From assembly GCA_949752795.1 (NCBI GenBank), contig OX457057.1, positions 9,042,632 to 9,106,631 on the forward strand: a stretch of 64,000 nucleotides of DNA, in the 5' to 3' direction. A program made the position numbers and the translations under genes. Each line of letters begins with the position of its first letter. Position 1 is the first letter of the stretch. The notes beneath the pieces are model-generated. The model was not told the DNA's origin, made no database searches, and saw only the letters and a list, made by a program, of their open reading frames with translations. Shown here in pieces: positions 11,201 to 22,099 of this stretch. The stretch is from Hyperoodon ampullatus (taxonomy: Eukaryota; Chordata; Mammalia; Artiodactyla; Ziphiidae).

Positions 11201-14200
11201 TTGGCTCCATGGTGGGCGAGGCCGTGCCGAGGGCCTGCCTCTCGGGGGCTTCTGTTTCCCCATCTGTCCAAAGAGGACGTTGGCTCCATGATCACCGAGG
11301 CCCCTCCCAGCTCCGTGCTGACTTCACACCTGGCAGCCCCCAGCCGTTCCACCCAGGGGGGGATCCCACAGCGCCCTCGCTCCTCCCATGATCAATCAAT
11401 TGCCCATCTGGGGCGTCTGGGGTCTCTGCCGCCCGCCCCCAGGGGCCTCGGCCGTGACATTTGTCGGTGGTTCCAGCTGGGAGCCTTGCGCACCAGATGG
11501 TCCATCCTGCCAGGGATGGCCCCACCATGGAGATGATGTATCTCCTGTCCAGTGGGAGCGTGTGCAGGGCACAGGGAGGGTCCGCTCGGCGTGGCTGACC
11601 GAGTGTGCTTTTGCTGTGTGGGCAGGGACCTGCTGCGACCTCCGGGAGCATCTCTGCACGCCCCACAACCGAGGCCTGAACAACAAATGCTTTGACGACT
11701 GCATGTGTGTGGAAGGTGAGCCCGATATCGGGGGGCTCCCTCGGTGCCGAGACCTCGCAACCTCCCTTTCTCCTCCAAGCCGGGGTGGGCAGAGAAGGGG
11801 GTGGGAGAATCCCTGGGGAGCTGAGGACACGAGCAGGAACAGCTTTGCTCGGTGCCTTCACAATCTGTGAACTCATTTAGTCTCGATTCCTGGCATCGTT
11901 GCTCAAATTTGCTTTTCTCACCTCTCGAAATACAAGCTGGCATCATCTGCCATGATCTGGAGGCAGGAGAGGGGAGGAGAAAGGAGAGTATCTTGTAAAA
12001 GAAGATCAAACCTGAGAAGCCTGGTGCTTTCACACCAGAATTCTATCCCAGGGGAGACATTCCAAGCGTGATAACAAGGGGTGGGGGGTGGATTTCCCAG
12101 CACTGTCCCAGGGAAGGATGCACTTGCCCGGCTGGCTCCCTCTTTAACTCCTCTGAGCTCCCACGTGGAGCGGTATGTGCCCTCCTGCCCAGGTGGGCCC
12201 AGGTGTACCGGGCTCTGTGCTAAGCCCTTTACCCATTATCTCCTTAATCCTCCCAACGATCCCAGGAAGGGAGCTATTGTTCTCCCCATTTTACCCAAAA
12301 GCAAACTGAGGCACAGAAAGGTTAAGCCACTTGCCCAAACCTACATAGCTAGAAAAGTGGGAGAACATTTTAAATTTTGTATTCTGAAAAATTTCAAACA
12401 TATATTGAGTCGTCAGGATAGTATAATGGACCCCCATTTCCCGTCACCCAGCTTCAATAATTCTCACTCATGGCCAATCTGTGCTGTCTCCCGCTCCCCA
12501 TCTGCTTCCCCCGTTGCAATAGGATTTTTTGAATCTTCTTTTTTGGCCACGCTGCACAGCATGCAGCATCTTACCCCGACCAGGGATCAAACCTGCGCCC
12601 CCTGCAGTGGGAGCGCAGAGTCTTAACCACTGGACTGCCAGGGAAGTCCCTGCAATAAGATTTTGAAGCAACTCCTGGAACTGTAGATATTTCATCTGTG
12701 AATATTTCAGTATCACATCTAAGAGATAAGTACTCTTTTAAAAACAAAATACCAAAAATGCACAATAATTACTCAGTGTCATCCCACATCCAGGGCTCAC
12801 ATTTCCTGAGTGAAGGGATTTGGTCTCAGTCCCTCTGTTGACCATTCTGAGATACATGCCCAATTTTTTCTCACATTAGCCTCAAAAATTATCTGCTGTG
12901 AGAGCAATAAAGCTGCTTAGGTCCAATTACTCATTCATCTAGTCTGTCAAGAAATATTTATTGAGTGCCTACTATGTGCTGGGTTCTGATAAGGACATTG
13001 GGATTCAGCGACAAAGAGAACCAGCAAGTTCTGCGCCCGTGGATTCCATTCTAGTGAGATGAGCAACAATAAGCAAATAAGTAGATGAGATGTCTTTAGA
13101 AAGGAATAGGGGCTGTAAAGAGAATAACCCAGACTGGGCTGATGAGGAGTCTGGGAGGTGTTTTAGAAAGGGTGGACAGGAGTGGACTGCAGAACCAGCC
13201 ACCTGAAAATGAGGGGCGGGGGGATGGAGAGAGAGTCCTAGGCAAGCGGCAGAGCAAAGCCAAGGGCCTCGGGCAGGAATGAGGCTGGAATGTTTGAGGG
13301 CGCCTGGCACACAGTAGCCAATGGGGAAGGTGGCAGAAGGGGAAGTAGGAGAAGCTGGCGGGGAGGATCATGCAGGACTTTATAGAGTTATAATGGGAAG
13401 GTGTCGGCAGGTTTTAAGCAGGGGAGTGACCTGGTCTGACTTATGAGTGTAACAGCTCACTCTGGCTGCAGTACTGTTGGGGGCAGGAGTGGAGACACAG
13501 AGGACCAGCTGGGAGGTGAGGGCATGGAAGCATTCAGGGGTGGAGATGCTGGGGAGCTGCCTTCTGTTAGCCGTGTGCAGGGCTGGGGGCCCATTTCGCA
13601 GAGGAGGAGACAGAGGTGCAGAATGGCCCAGAGGGCGCTCTAGTCCAGGAAGCCCGGAATAGCGCCAGGGCCTCCAGATCCAGCCTGCCTAGGTGAGGGG
13701 GACATGGCCCGACTGAGTTCACACACCCAGCTGGTGCCCAGCTGGATGCTCACTGGGCAGCCCCTCTGCCCAGGAAGGCTTCCTTCCTTCCTCCCCAGGG
13801 CCTCAGGTAGGAGGGGGTAGCTTTTCAGGCATCCAAAAGATATGTATGCAGCCAAAACCCCGTCTGCTCGTTTCCCGTGGTCTCTCCCACCCTGGTCGGT
13901 CCCACCAAAATTCTTGCTTCCTCCGTGGAGACTCAGGCTCCAGAAAAATAAATTGAGTAGAAATGACAGCTCATTAAAGATGGTCCAGGAAGAGGTTGTC
14001 AGGAACCCTCTGAGGACCAAGAGTCCTGAGGACTTCTGAGAAATCCCAAAATGTTGAATTCAGGTTCCAGGGCTGCAGTCTAGGCCAGCCTGGATTCTGG
14101 AGGGTTCCAGAAGGGCTTCTGTGGCTACCAACCACTCCTGCTCATAATCCCCTGCCCCCCTCCTAAGTGTATTTTGTGTGGCCACAGGTCTGAAAGCTGT

Positions 14201-15464
14201 GATCCAGGTGTCAGTTCTAGACCCCAAAGCACAAACTTCACAGCAATTCCTTTATTCTCTTGACAGTGACATAAGCACATCTTAAGCAGGTGATGTCCTC
14301 CTCTCTCCCTGTGGTCACTCCTAACCTGAAATGTAGGGATTGCTCAGGCCACACCGAGCAATCTCTTCCCCTAACCCTCCCACCCCCAATCAGGAGGATG
14401 TGGCCTTAAATGAAAAACATGTCTACCCATGTATGTCAGGGGATGCCTGACATGTGGTTATGATAGAGCCACAGCCAGGAACCCCTCCCACTGGTGGGCC
14501 AGGAGGGCCACGACTACTTTAATTAGGGTGGTCAGGGAGGGTCCCTTTGGGACCTGAAGGCTGTGAAGGAGCCAGCTATGCCAAGAACTTCAGGAAGGCG
14601 TTTCTGGCTGTGAGAACAGTAAGTGCCAAGGCCCTGGGGCCAAAAATGAATGGGTTTACGAGGAAAAGCAAGAAAACTGGGTGTGGCTGGAGTTAGAGTG
14701 AGGAGGGGAGTGGGAGGTGAAGAGAGCAGACAGGAGGCAGGTCCAGGTCCCAGAGGGTCTTATAAGCCAGGGTAGGAAGTTTGGATCTCCTTTTGAGTAC
14801 AATGGGGAGTCATGGGAGGTTTCATAGGGGAGGGCAGAATCTGCATCCCTTTAAAAAAAGGTTTTTAATGGACTATTTTTTAAGAGCAGTTTTAGGTTTA
14901 CAGAAAGATTGCGCAAAAAATACAGAGTTCTCATATGCCCCCCAAACACACCGTTTCCCCTATTATCTTACTTTAGTGTGGTGCACTTTTTACAACTGAT
15001 GAACCAATAGTGATACATTATTCACTAAAGTCCATAATTTATATTAGGGGTTCACTCTTTGTGTTGCACATTCTATGGGTTTTGACAAATGCATAGACAT
15101 GTACCCACCGTTATAGTATCACACAGAATAGTTCCATGGCCCTAAATATCCCCTGTGCTCCATCTGTTCACTCTTCCCTTCTCCCTCTGTGATTCGCTTT
15201 TTTAAGCCCATTCAGGCTGCTCTGCAGGGGATGGGTTGGCTGTAGGACAGAAAAAAGAAGGGGGTGGTGGTGAGAGGATGCAGGGGGTTCCAGAGGGCGC
15301 GGAGGGGTCTGGCTGGTCGCATCCCTGACCCCCTTGCCTCTCTTCACCCAGGGCTGCGCTGCTACGTCAAATTCCACCGGAACCGCAGGGTCACCCGGAG
15401 AAAGGGGCGCTGCGTGGAGCCCGAAACGGCCAACGGCGACCAGGGATCTTTCATCAATGTCTAG
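4841..15464 (+). CDS. DRAXIN: DRAXIN, dorsal inhibitory axon guidance protein (six coding exons)
   Basis: Secreted axon-guidance cue that binds netrin-1 and DCC-family receptors and antagonises Wnt signalling through LRP6 (family knowledge). Coding exons are 4841-5291, 7687-7877, 9259-9370, 9795-9884, 11626-11715 and 15352-15464. They join in phase (1, 0, 1, 1, 1) to 1047 nt, giving 348 residues plus TAG; human DRAXIN is 349. Visible parts: hydrophobic signal segment at about 11-28, a low-complexity basic region to about 150, an acidic segment with FDWTDYEDL near 240, an N-glycosylation sequon at N263, and a C-terminal domain with ten cysteines (273, 279, 284, 285, 292, 303, 307, 309, 315, 332) in a Dickkopf/colipase-like spacing. 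A basic patch (residues 321-331) could bind heparan sulfate. All splice sites are GT-AG. The gene looks intact. Confidence 0.97.
7687..7877 (+). CDS. DRAXIN: DRAXIN second coding exon
   Basis: The acceptor CTTGTCTCAG precedes 7687 and the donor GTAAGG begins at 7878. The exon is 191 bp and encodes residues 151-214, including [10 protein letters not shown] and [11 protein letters not shown], closely similar to human DRAXIN. Its first two bases complete the glycine codon begun in the previous exon. Confidence 0.95.
9259..9370 (+). CDS. DRAXIN: DRAXIN third coding exon
   Basis: The acceptor CCTTCTGCAG ends at 9258 and the donor GTATGT begins at 9371. The 112-bp exon encodes residues 215-251 and includes [20 protein letters not shown], near-identical to human. 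This acidic, aromatic stretch lies in the part of the protein reported to contact netrin-1; that role is family knowledge, not visible in the DNA. Confidence 0.95.
9588..9609. repeat. A22 homopolymer
   Basis: An uninterrupted run of 22 A bases lies in the intron between DRAXIN coding exons 3 and 4. It interrupts what looks like a MIR fragment (left part ending ACTCACTTAACCTT, right part containing GAGAAAACTGAGGCAGAG), so it may be the tail of a heavily truncated retro-insertion. Confidence 0.7.
9795..9884 (+). CDS. DRAXIN: DRAXIN fourth coding exon
   Basis: The acceptor GTTTTCCCCAG ends at 9794 and the donor GTACCA begins at 9885. The 90-bp exon encodes residues 252-281, with the N-glycosylation sequon NET at 263 and the first two cysteines of the C-terminal domain (CDHHQDC). 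Confidence 0.95.
10015..10205 (+). repeat. MIR-like fragment
   Basis: It contains the standard MIR/L2-type reading TTTAATCCTCACAGCAACCC, then GAGGAAATTGAGGCTCAGAG and GTCACACAGCTAGGAAGTGG. Confidence 0.65.
10381..10588 (-). mobile_element. Young CHR-type SINE, minus strand
   Basis: This is the shorter, GC-rich subgroup: on the plus strand it runs from a T-rich tail through GCGGTACGCGGGCCTCTCAC to the reverse-complemented head CCACCAGGGAAGCCCC. The direct repeat AGGCCTGGG flanks it at 10372-10380 and 10590-10598. The tail is TTTTTTTTGTTTTTTT. It lies in a DRAXIN intron, antisense to the gene. Confidence 0.93.
11626..11715 (+). CDS. DRAXIN: DRAXIN fifth coding exon
   Basis: The acceptor TGTGTGGGCAG ends at 11625 and the donor GTGAGC begins at 11716. 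The 90-bp exon encodes residues 282-311 and carries six of the ten cysteines of the C-terminal domain ([10 protein letters not shown], then [10 protein letters not shown]). It appears identical or nearly identical to the human exon. Confidence 0.96.
12529..12650 (-). mobile_element. CHR-type SINE, short form, minus strand
   Basis: The plus strand shows TTTTTTGGCCACGCTGC, then CCCCGACCAGGGATCAAACC and the reverse-complemented head GCCAGGGAAGTCCC. The near-perfect 14-bp direct repeats TGCAATAGGATTTT (12515-12528) and TGCAATAAGATTTT (12651-12664) mark the target duplication. Confidence 0.92.
12950..13560 (+). repeat. Old dispersed repeat (same unnamed family) with flanking MIR/L2-like text
   Basis: It contains TGAGTGCCTACTATGTGCTG followed by text such as GCAGGACTTTATAGAGTTAT and TTTTAAGCAGGGGAGTGACC, a typical reading of the same family seen at 2150 and 46110. 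It lies in the last DRAXIN intron. Confidence 0.5.
14850..15190 (-). mobile_element. Old L1 3' region fragment
   Basis: The text TTTAGGTTTACAGAAAGATT, then TCTATGGGTTTTGACAAATG and TATAGTATCACACAGAATAG, matches a well-known old L1 (L1M-type) untranslated region. Orientation is a best guess. It lies in the last DRAXIN intron. Confidence 0.6.
15352..15464 (+). CDS. DRAXIN: DRAXIN last coding exon and stop codon
   Basis: The acceptor CTTCACCCAG ends at 15351; the stop TAG is at 15462-15464. The exon encodes residues 312-348, including the last two cysteines, the basic stretch [13 protein letters not shown] and the C-terminus [13 protein letters not shown], which is the same as in human. Confidence 0.96.
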
Positions 15465-16024
15465 CGGGCCGCGTGAGGCGCCTCCCCACCGGCCAGGGGA
15501 CTGAGCGCGGGAGGTTTGGAGAAGCCGGGCAGTTTGTTTATAACTCGCGGTGGCAGATCAAATGGGGAGTCAGATGACTGAGGCTGCGGGCTCACACCCA
15601 GGACACTCAGCCCCAGGAGGGGAGCCCTGGGCGAACTGCCCCCCGCCCAGGAGCCGAGCAGCAGCACACCTGCAGCCACCACCCGGCCAGTGGGAGACCC
15701 ACACCGCCAGCGCATCCCGGTGTCCGCGTTCTCCGCGATGGCAATGTCGAGAGCGCCCTCTACCGTCCGACCTCAGCACTGCAGTGGTTTCGAGTTTTAA
15801 AAGGAAGAGGTTTTCGAGCTGGAAAAGAATGGAAACTCCCTGAGAGATAGGGAAACCAAGGGCGGGAGACGAGTACGAGGCACCTCCTATGTACCAGGCA
15901 CTGTGCTAAATGAGGGGCATACATTATCTCACTTGTCACATGGCCCTTTAAAGTAGGCATAGTCACCATTTTACAGGGGAGGAAACTGAGGAAAAGTTTT
16001 ATGACTTGTCCAGGGTCCCACATC

Positions 16025-16165
16025 AATTCTCCTCAAACCTTCACCTGTGTAAGAATCCCCAGGGATCTGGTTAAAATGCAGATTCCAATTCAGTCGATTC
16101 TGCATTTCTAACAAGCTTCAGGGCATGCCAATGCTGCTGGACCCAAGACCCCACTGAAAGCACCA
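16025..16165. mobile_element. MER5-like hAT fossil
   Basis: The text TTAAAATGCAGATTCC and GCATTTCTAACAAGCTTC followed by ATGCTGCTGGACC matches the MER5 group of non-autonomous hAT elements as I remember it. It is a partial, diverged copy. Confidence 0.6.
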
Positions 16166-17624
16166 GGTCCTGGAGAGTCAGGGTGAAGCTGGCATCTGAA
16201 CCTGGGTCCGACCAGCTCCAAGGCCCACGTCTTTGCTCCTCCACAACTAAGGACGCATTTCAGGTTCTCCACGGCTTTCGGTGAGAGAGACGTGTTCCCT
16301 GGTAGTTCCTTTCACTGTGGTGAAGGCTGGAATAACCGACTATTCTCTTCTTTCCCTGGACAAAGGTATATCATTTAAAAAACAAGAGAAAATGTGCATT
16401 AAGCACCTGCTTGCCTATAAGGCATGATTTGGGCAGATTGACCCCTGCCCTCTGGGAGCTGGTATTCTGGGACATGAAGTGTTTGGGGTAAACGGTAAAG
16501 CTCTTTCTTATGTCTATGGCCCTGCTCACCCCGTCCCGGGACATGCACTTTGGAGTTGCCTGAAACCTGCCACCCCAGGGGGGTTCTTTGACCTTTGTAG
16601 TTCACGTCCTTTGAGAATCGAATGCAAGCATGGACTCAAAAAGTACGCACATTGCCCGTGTGCACCCACTTTGCATACGTCTTAGCGGTTCCCAGGCCCC
16701 CCAGAGACCATCCCAGGACCCCCAGCCTACACTTCTGCAGCAGAGCCCACTGAGGAGTTGGGGCACCTCTCCTAACAGCCCCCCACAGGCCAGACTCATG
16801 ATGCCTACCCCAAACACCTCTCTGAGCAGATGTGACTTAGTGGCCACCTCAGGAGAGCCACTTCAATCCCCCCACCTGACATCTCACTCCTGGCCAACCC
16901 TCAGGTCCAGGGCAAAGAAGGTTGCCAGCCTTCTCCATCCAGAGTCCTTGCTGGCCTGGACCCCAGCCGGGGGACCACGCCCACGAGATGCCAGGGCTGT
17001 TTACTCCACTGGGAAAATCAGTTGGGGTCAAGGGTCCGGCACCAAGGAAAGCAGACAGATCTAGGAGAAACCAAATACACTGGCTCTTTTCGCCCTATTC
17101 AAGTTCGACGGGCATGGGAATCTTGGGGAGAAGGGGAACTGCAAGAGATCAAAGCCGGCTACTTGTAAATTGAATCCACTGGCAGTTTTGTCTGTTTGAG
17201 ACCAGACAAGGCCCACACTGTGTGCCTCACATGGAGTGGAAGATTCGAGATAGTGATAGAACCCTAGCAGGGGTGGCTGCAGGCGGGGAACCCAGAATTG
17301 CTTTTGTCTGGAGGGCAGCGGTTAGGCTAGCCCTGGGCCATCAACGATGGAAAACACAGAAGATCAGGACAAAGCTGAAAGGCCCCACAGAACTACCACT
17401 GACTACCAAGGGGGTTCCATAGCTAGAAACTCAAGGCCTATCTCTTTGCCCTAGCTACTTCCATTTTGCATTTGCAAAGGCAGGGTGGGTGGAATCCTCA
17501 TAACTCCAGAGTCAGGGATCCCAAAGCCCGCTGTGTGCTTAACAAACCTCTCTACCAGGAAGTTCTTCCTTGGTCTATCTTAAATTTCTTTTGCTGGAAC
17601 ATAAGCCAATTTCCTCTAATCCAG

Positions 17625-17868
17625 GGTTCAACAAACTGTTACTGTAAAGGGCCAGATAAGTATTTTAGGCTGTGTTCCAATGAAATGGTTTATGGACACA
17701 GAATTTCATATAATTTTAACTTGTCACAGACCCATTATTCTTCTTTTGATTTTCTAAATTGCATTTTAAAATGTAAAAACCTCTCTTAACTTGCAGACTA
17801 CACAAAAACAGGCCGTGGGTTGGATTTGGCCCCCGGACCACAGTTTGCAGATCCCTGCTCTAATCTGC
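17625..17868. mobile_element. hAT-Charlie-type DNA transposon fossil
   Basis: It starts GGGTTCAACAAACTGTTACT with GTAAAGGGCCAGATAAGTAT and ends with GGATTTGGCCCCCGGACC and CAGTTTGCAGATCCCTG, so the ends are approximate inverted repeats. Two related pieces lie at 21311-21477 and 53420-53475. I do not name the exact family. Confidence 0.6.
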
Positions 17869-18084
17869 TGGTCTCCACCTTGGCTGCACATTAGAACAGT
17901 CTGGGGAACTTTCAAAGGTACCGATGCCCGAGCCCACCTGCGAAGATGCTGGTTTAATTGGTCTGGGTTGTCTCTGGGCTTCATGCGTTTGCAAAGCGTC
18001 CAGGTGACTCTGATGTACACTGGGCCCGAGACCCTTCCCTCGCCCTGCTGACTGCACGGGTACAGCTGCCAACAAATGGCCTAC

Positions 18085-18270
18085 TACACCGCTCACCACC
18101 TCGGTGACCTTAGGAAACTTAGTTAAGATCTCTGTGCCTTGATTTCTTTATCTGTAAAATAGGGATAATAAATCTTCCTTCATAGGGGTGCTGTGAGATG
18201 TAAACACAAAATCCTGGTAACATGCTTAGAACAGTGCCTGGCATATAATAAGCCCTCAGTGTTAGCTAAC
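18085..18270 (+). repeat. MIR-like fragment
   Basis: It contains TTTATCTGTAAAATAGGGAT, then GGGGTGCTGTGAGATGTAAA and ACAGTGCCTGGCATATAATA, a typical mammalian MIR reading. Confidence 0.6.
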
Positions 18271-20239
18271 TTATTTTTAGGATGATTTTAGTAGGTGTTG
18301 TGTTTTTTGAGATAACAATCCGTCACGTACTCAGAGATCACCATTCAGGCTCCTTTCCCAAGGTGTGTCCCCTGGAACACGGGGGCCGTGAGATGCTCCA
18401 TTAGGAGAGAGGGGATGGGGTTCTGGGTCAAAGAGGTTTGGAAAACTGCTCTGGGCTCAGCCCGAGGCAGAGCTGCAGGTGTCAGTGGCTTCGCAATAAT
18501 AACAAGATCAGGACTTTCTAAAAATACCCACCCCACCCCGGGGCCGGGAAGAGCCGAGCTGGAGGCCAAGTGGAAACCAATAGCTGCAGGGACGGTCACC
18601 TGTGACCCCTGCATTCCTCCTGCGGGAGTCTTCCAGCCACTCCCCAGAGATACCCACCGTTCCCATGGGGCTGCCTTTCTGGGATTTGTCTGGTGATGCC
18701 AAGAGGGGCTCCTGAGCCTGCTGGGAATGAGTGAAAGGTCAGAGGACATGAAAGCCATGCCACATGGGAACGTGACAGCTTTACCTGCCCCTTGTGGAGT
18801 CACGGAGCCACAAGTCACCTCCCAAAGCCACGATCCTTTCCACCACTGAGAAGCTGCAAGTGGATGCTTACTTCAAGCCATATTCAACACATCCAATAAA
18901 ATCTGATGTCAGGATGGTGGGCATCAGCTCCCTGGAAGGGGATCCGCTTTGCAGCTGGAGAGACAGCGAACATATATGCAACCTGCAAGGAACATGTTTA
19001 TAAAACAACAGAACAGCAGGGAAAAAATACGTGCTAGAAGAGACAGCGGGAAGGGGCCGGAAGATCAAACCATTTAGGCTACTCATTGGGGGTTTCATGG
19101 GGTTGAAAGGTGCACCATGACCTTCAAGATGACCTTCACTCCTATGGGAGACAAGAGGGTGTGTGCTGGGGAGGGGTGACAGGATTTGCCAATCTGAAGA
19201 GCCAGGGGCTTCCATTGCAGGGAGTGTATTTTCTGAATCCTAAGTCAGGACGGTTGGTCTGATGGAGGATAAGCAGCCTCTTTTGGATGCAAGAGGCTTT
19301 CTGGTCCCTCCATCCTTTTTGGTTGTTATTGCTGTTGCTGGGGCAAAGGACTAATGACTTTAACTGGGAAGCCAGCAAACCGAGAAGATGGTGAGCGCGT
19401 GCCCCAAAGAACCATCTTGCCAGTTAGAATTCAGGCTCCTTTTATACTAAAAGGGGAGCGAGTAAATTCAAACACTTCCTGGTTCCCATCAGCCTCCAGA
19501 AGAGATGTGTTAATTTCTTCCTCCCCGCAGTCATTCACAGATGGGCCTGGTCAGGATGTTTCTTGTGAGCTAAACAAAGGTATTTTAGCTTAATGCTCAT
19601 TGTCTGGGAAGCAGGGTTCCCAGAGATGGGCCATTGTGTACAATTTGAGCTTATAGGCAACATCCCTTTAGTGATTAACTTGTCATAGGATACAAAAGGT
19701 TCTTCCCTATTACAATTCCCCACTGTCAATGTCCATTCCACACTCTTGTGGAAAAAGGGACGAAGACCTGGGAGCTTGGCAGAAATGTGGGATCCCGGTC
19801 CCACCGGGACCTGCTGAACCTCAAGTTCTCCAGGCCGTGCTTGTGCACAATAAAGATTCAGAGACATGGGCCTACGATGCAGAGGAGGAGACAGGACTGT
19901 CAGACGGTCAGGGACATTTGGATGATTTGGGGGCGTTTGCATTCAGGTGTGAGTTGGCAAATCTGAGATCCACTTTGCCTAGTTAATAACCAGCAATGAC
20001 CACCTCGCAGGCTCTGAGGCCCTGTCTCCTGGGCTGGAACTGGCCTTTATTTTTAGAGGAAATGAATTGAAGCACCTGGGCCTGGGGCCTCAGTCGTTGG
20101 GTTTTCTGACTCTTGGGAACTTCCCGGGGTGGGGGGGGCTGTCGTTCCTCTTTAAGGTATTGGGGCAGCAGGGGAGGGGGGAGGTGCTACGCCCTTGTAG
20201 TCCTGTGATGGCGTGTCGCATGCGCTCTCTCGAGCTGTA

Positions 20240-20245
20240 AATAAA
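20240..20245 (+). terminator. DRAXIN: Poly(A) signal AATAAA, probable DRAXIN 3' end
   Basis: The hexamer AATAAA sits in TGTAAATAAAG. A UGUA motif overlaps its 5' side and a GT/CT-rich tract (CGTGTTGTCTCTCTCTG) starts about 22 bases later, the expected arrangement for cleavage at about 20260. Assignment to DRAXIN is by position only. Confidence 0.6.
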
Positions 20246-21310
20246 GAGACGATGATTAACAAGCCACCGTGTTGTCTCTCTCTGCCCCTCCAGAGATGTG
20301 CAGGCAGTGAGCTCTGTCCGGGGGTTTGGAGGGGACTCTGAGCCTGGTATTTCTCCAGCTACTTACTCTTCACTCCACACCTTGGATTGAGCATTTGCTC
20401 AGGGCTAAGCAGTAAACAGGCAGACAGGGTCTCTGCCCTCACCTGGACTGCATCCTGGTCCTTTAACCAGACCTCTTGGGTGGGAGTTTCATATTTTTAT
20501 CTCCCACTTTAGAGTTGGGGCAGCTAAGGTCCCAGAGGGATTACAAGGCTGGCCACATACAAGGCTGGCAGGCTCATTCCAGGCAGAGTGCAGAGACAAG
20601 CAGATGCCAGCTTGGGCAGAACGCGGAAGAACAAAGCACCACCGCCTGAGGCCAGGCCTGGGCAGGCTCAGATGCCGTCTTGGGAAAGGGTGTGAACTGG
20701 CGACGGGCAGCCTGGCTTAGCACCAGGGAAGACGTCCCTTATCTCCAGCCAGCAGCTCCAACCAGCACCACCCAGCTCTGCAGACCAGACCCCCCTAAGC
20801 CATCTGATCAGAGCAAGGCTATGTCATGGCTCTCAGCAGCTCTGCATCCTAAAGCCAAGGTAGGGTCCAGACTCTCCTGGGGGCCAGGGTAACCACAGGT
20901 GTGGGAAGCCCTTAAAGGCCTAGTGTACCTGTGGGGATCTCCCTGCCCAGACACCACTGAGGGATTGGCTCCTACAGCCTGGACAGGGAAACCCCCCTAA
21001 CCCAGGGTTTCCTATAACAGGGGCCTGGGGTACCAGCATCAGGATCCTCTGGGGGAGCAGACCCAGGTTTCTGAGCCTACCCGGGCCTCTGACTCAGAAT
21101 CTCCAGGGGTGGGCTTGGGAATCTGCATGTTTGACAATCACCTCCCCTCATCCCCCAGGTCTGAGAACTACTGCACCAAACCTTCCTGAGAACTCACTTT
21201 CCTCCCTGCTTAGGCCCCAGGTAGCTGGCAAACCTCCCACTGGGGATGGGTCTCAGGAATCAAGCCCAGAAGGTCCCCCTTCATATAGGCATCGCAAGTC
21301 GCACCCTCTC

Positions 21311-21477
21311 TGTCCCAGTTGCTCAACCCGGCCGTTGTAGTGCAAAAGCCCCCATAGACAACACGGAAATAGATGAACACAAATGAATGAGCACGGTTGT
21401 ATTCCAACAAAACTTTATTTACACCAAAGGGCAGCGGCCTGGATCTGCCATTGGTCTGTAGTTTGCCAACCCCTAGT
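21311..21477. mobile_element. hAT-Charlie-type DNA transposon fossil
   Basis: It shows CCGGCCGTTGTAGTGCAAAA, GTATTCCAACAAAACTTTAT and GTAGTTTGCCAACCCC, the internal and terminal text of the same family as 17625-17868. Confidence 0.65.
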
Positions 21478-21759
21478 CTATACTGCTGACCCCAGGGTCA
21501 GTGGTTGCAAAAAGCATGATGGGCTTCTAAAAACCCCTTCTGTCGTGGGATGTCAACTCAAACCCATTTCTGCTAACGAGAGTCAGAGCAGGCTGAAGTG
21601 AAAGGTAAAGACCTGTTGAACCCGAGGCCACAGTCACTTTGATGCTTTTCCTGGCAGCATGGGTGCTGCCCCTCAGGGGATCAGGTGGCTGGACTGGAGG
21701 TGTCTCAGAGTTCTCCAGAGAAACAGAACCAATAGAATATTTATATTTATGTATCTTTT

Positions 21760-22099
21760 AAAAAATTTATTTATTTTTGGATGCACTGGGTCTTCGTTGC
21801 TGCGCGCAGGCTTTCTCTAGTGTGGCGAGCGGGGGCTACTCTTCGTTGCGGTGCATGGGCTTCTCATTGTGGTGGCTTCTCTTGTTGCGGAGCACAGGCT
21901 CTAGGTGCACGGGCTTCAGTAGTTGTGGCACACGGGCTCAGTAGTTGTGGCTTGTGGGCTCTAGAGCGCAGGCTCAGTAGTTGTGGCGCACGGACTTAGC
22001 TGCTCCGCGGCATGTGGGATCTTCCTGGACCAGGGCTCGAACCCGTCTCCCCTGCATTGGCAGGTGGATCCTTAACCACTGCGTCACCAGGGAAGTCCC
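21760..22099 (-). mobile_element. Long CHR-type SINE, minus strand
   Basis: The long subgroup: on the plus strand a T-rich tail (AAATTTATTTATTTTTGG), the monotonous AGTAGTTGTGGC segments and the reverse-complemented head CACCAGGGAAGTCCC. Imperfect flanking repeats around ATTTATGTATCTTTTA and ATTTACGTATCTTTAA suggest the target duplication. Confidence 0.9.

Larger units (their letters stand above)
15465..20262 (+). other. DRAXIN: Probable DRAXIN 3' untranslated region
   Basis: No further DRAXIN coding sequence follows the stop. The first poly(A) signal with convincing flanks is about 4.8 kb downstream, so the 3' UTR is inferred to be long. The stretch contains MIR-like pieces, hAT fossils (16025-16160, 17625-18045) and weaker AATAAA hexamers near 18164 and 19848 without a clear GT-rich downstream element. 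Where transcription really ends needs RNA data. Confidence 0.5.
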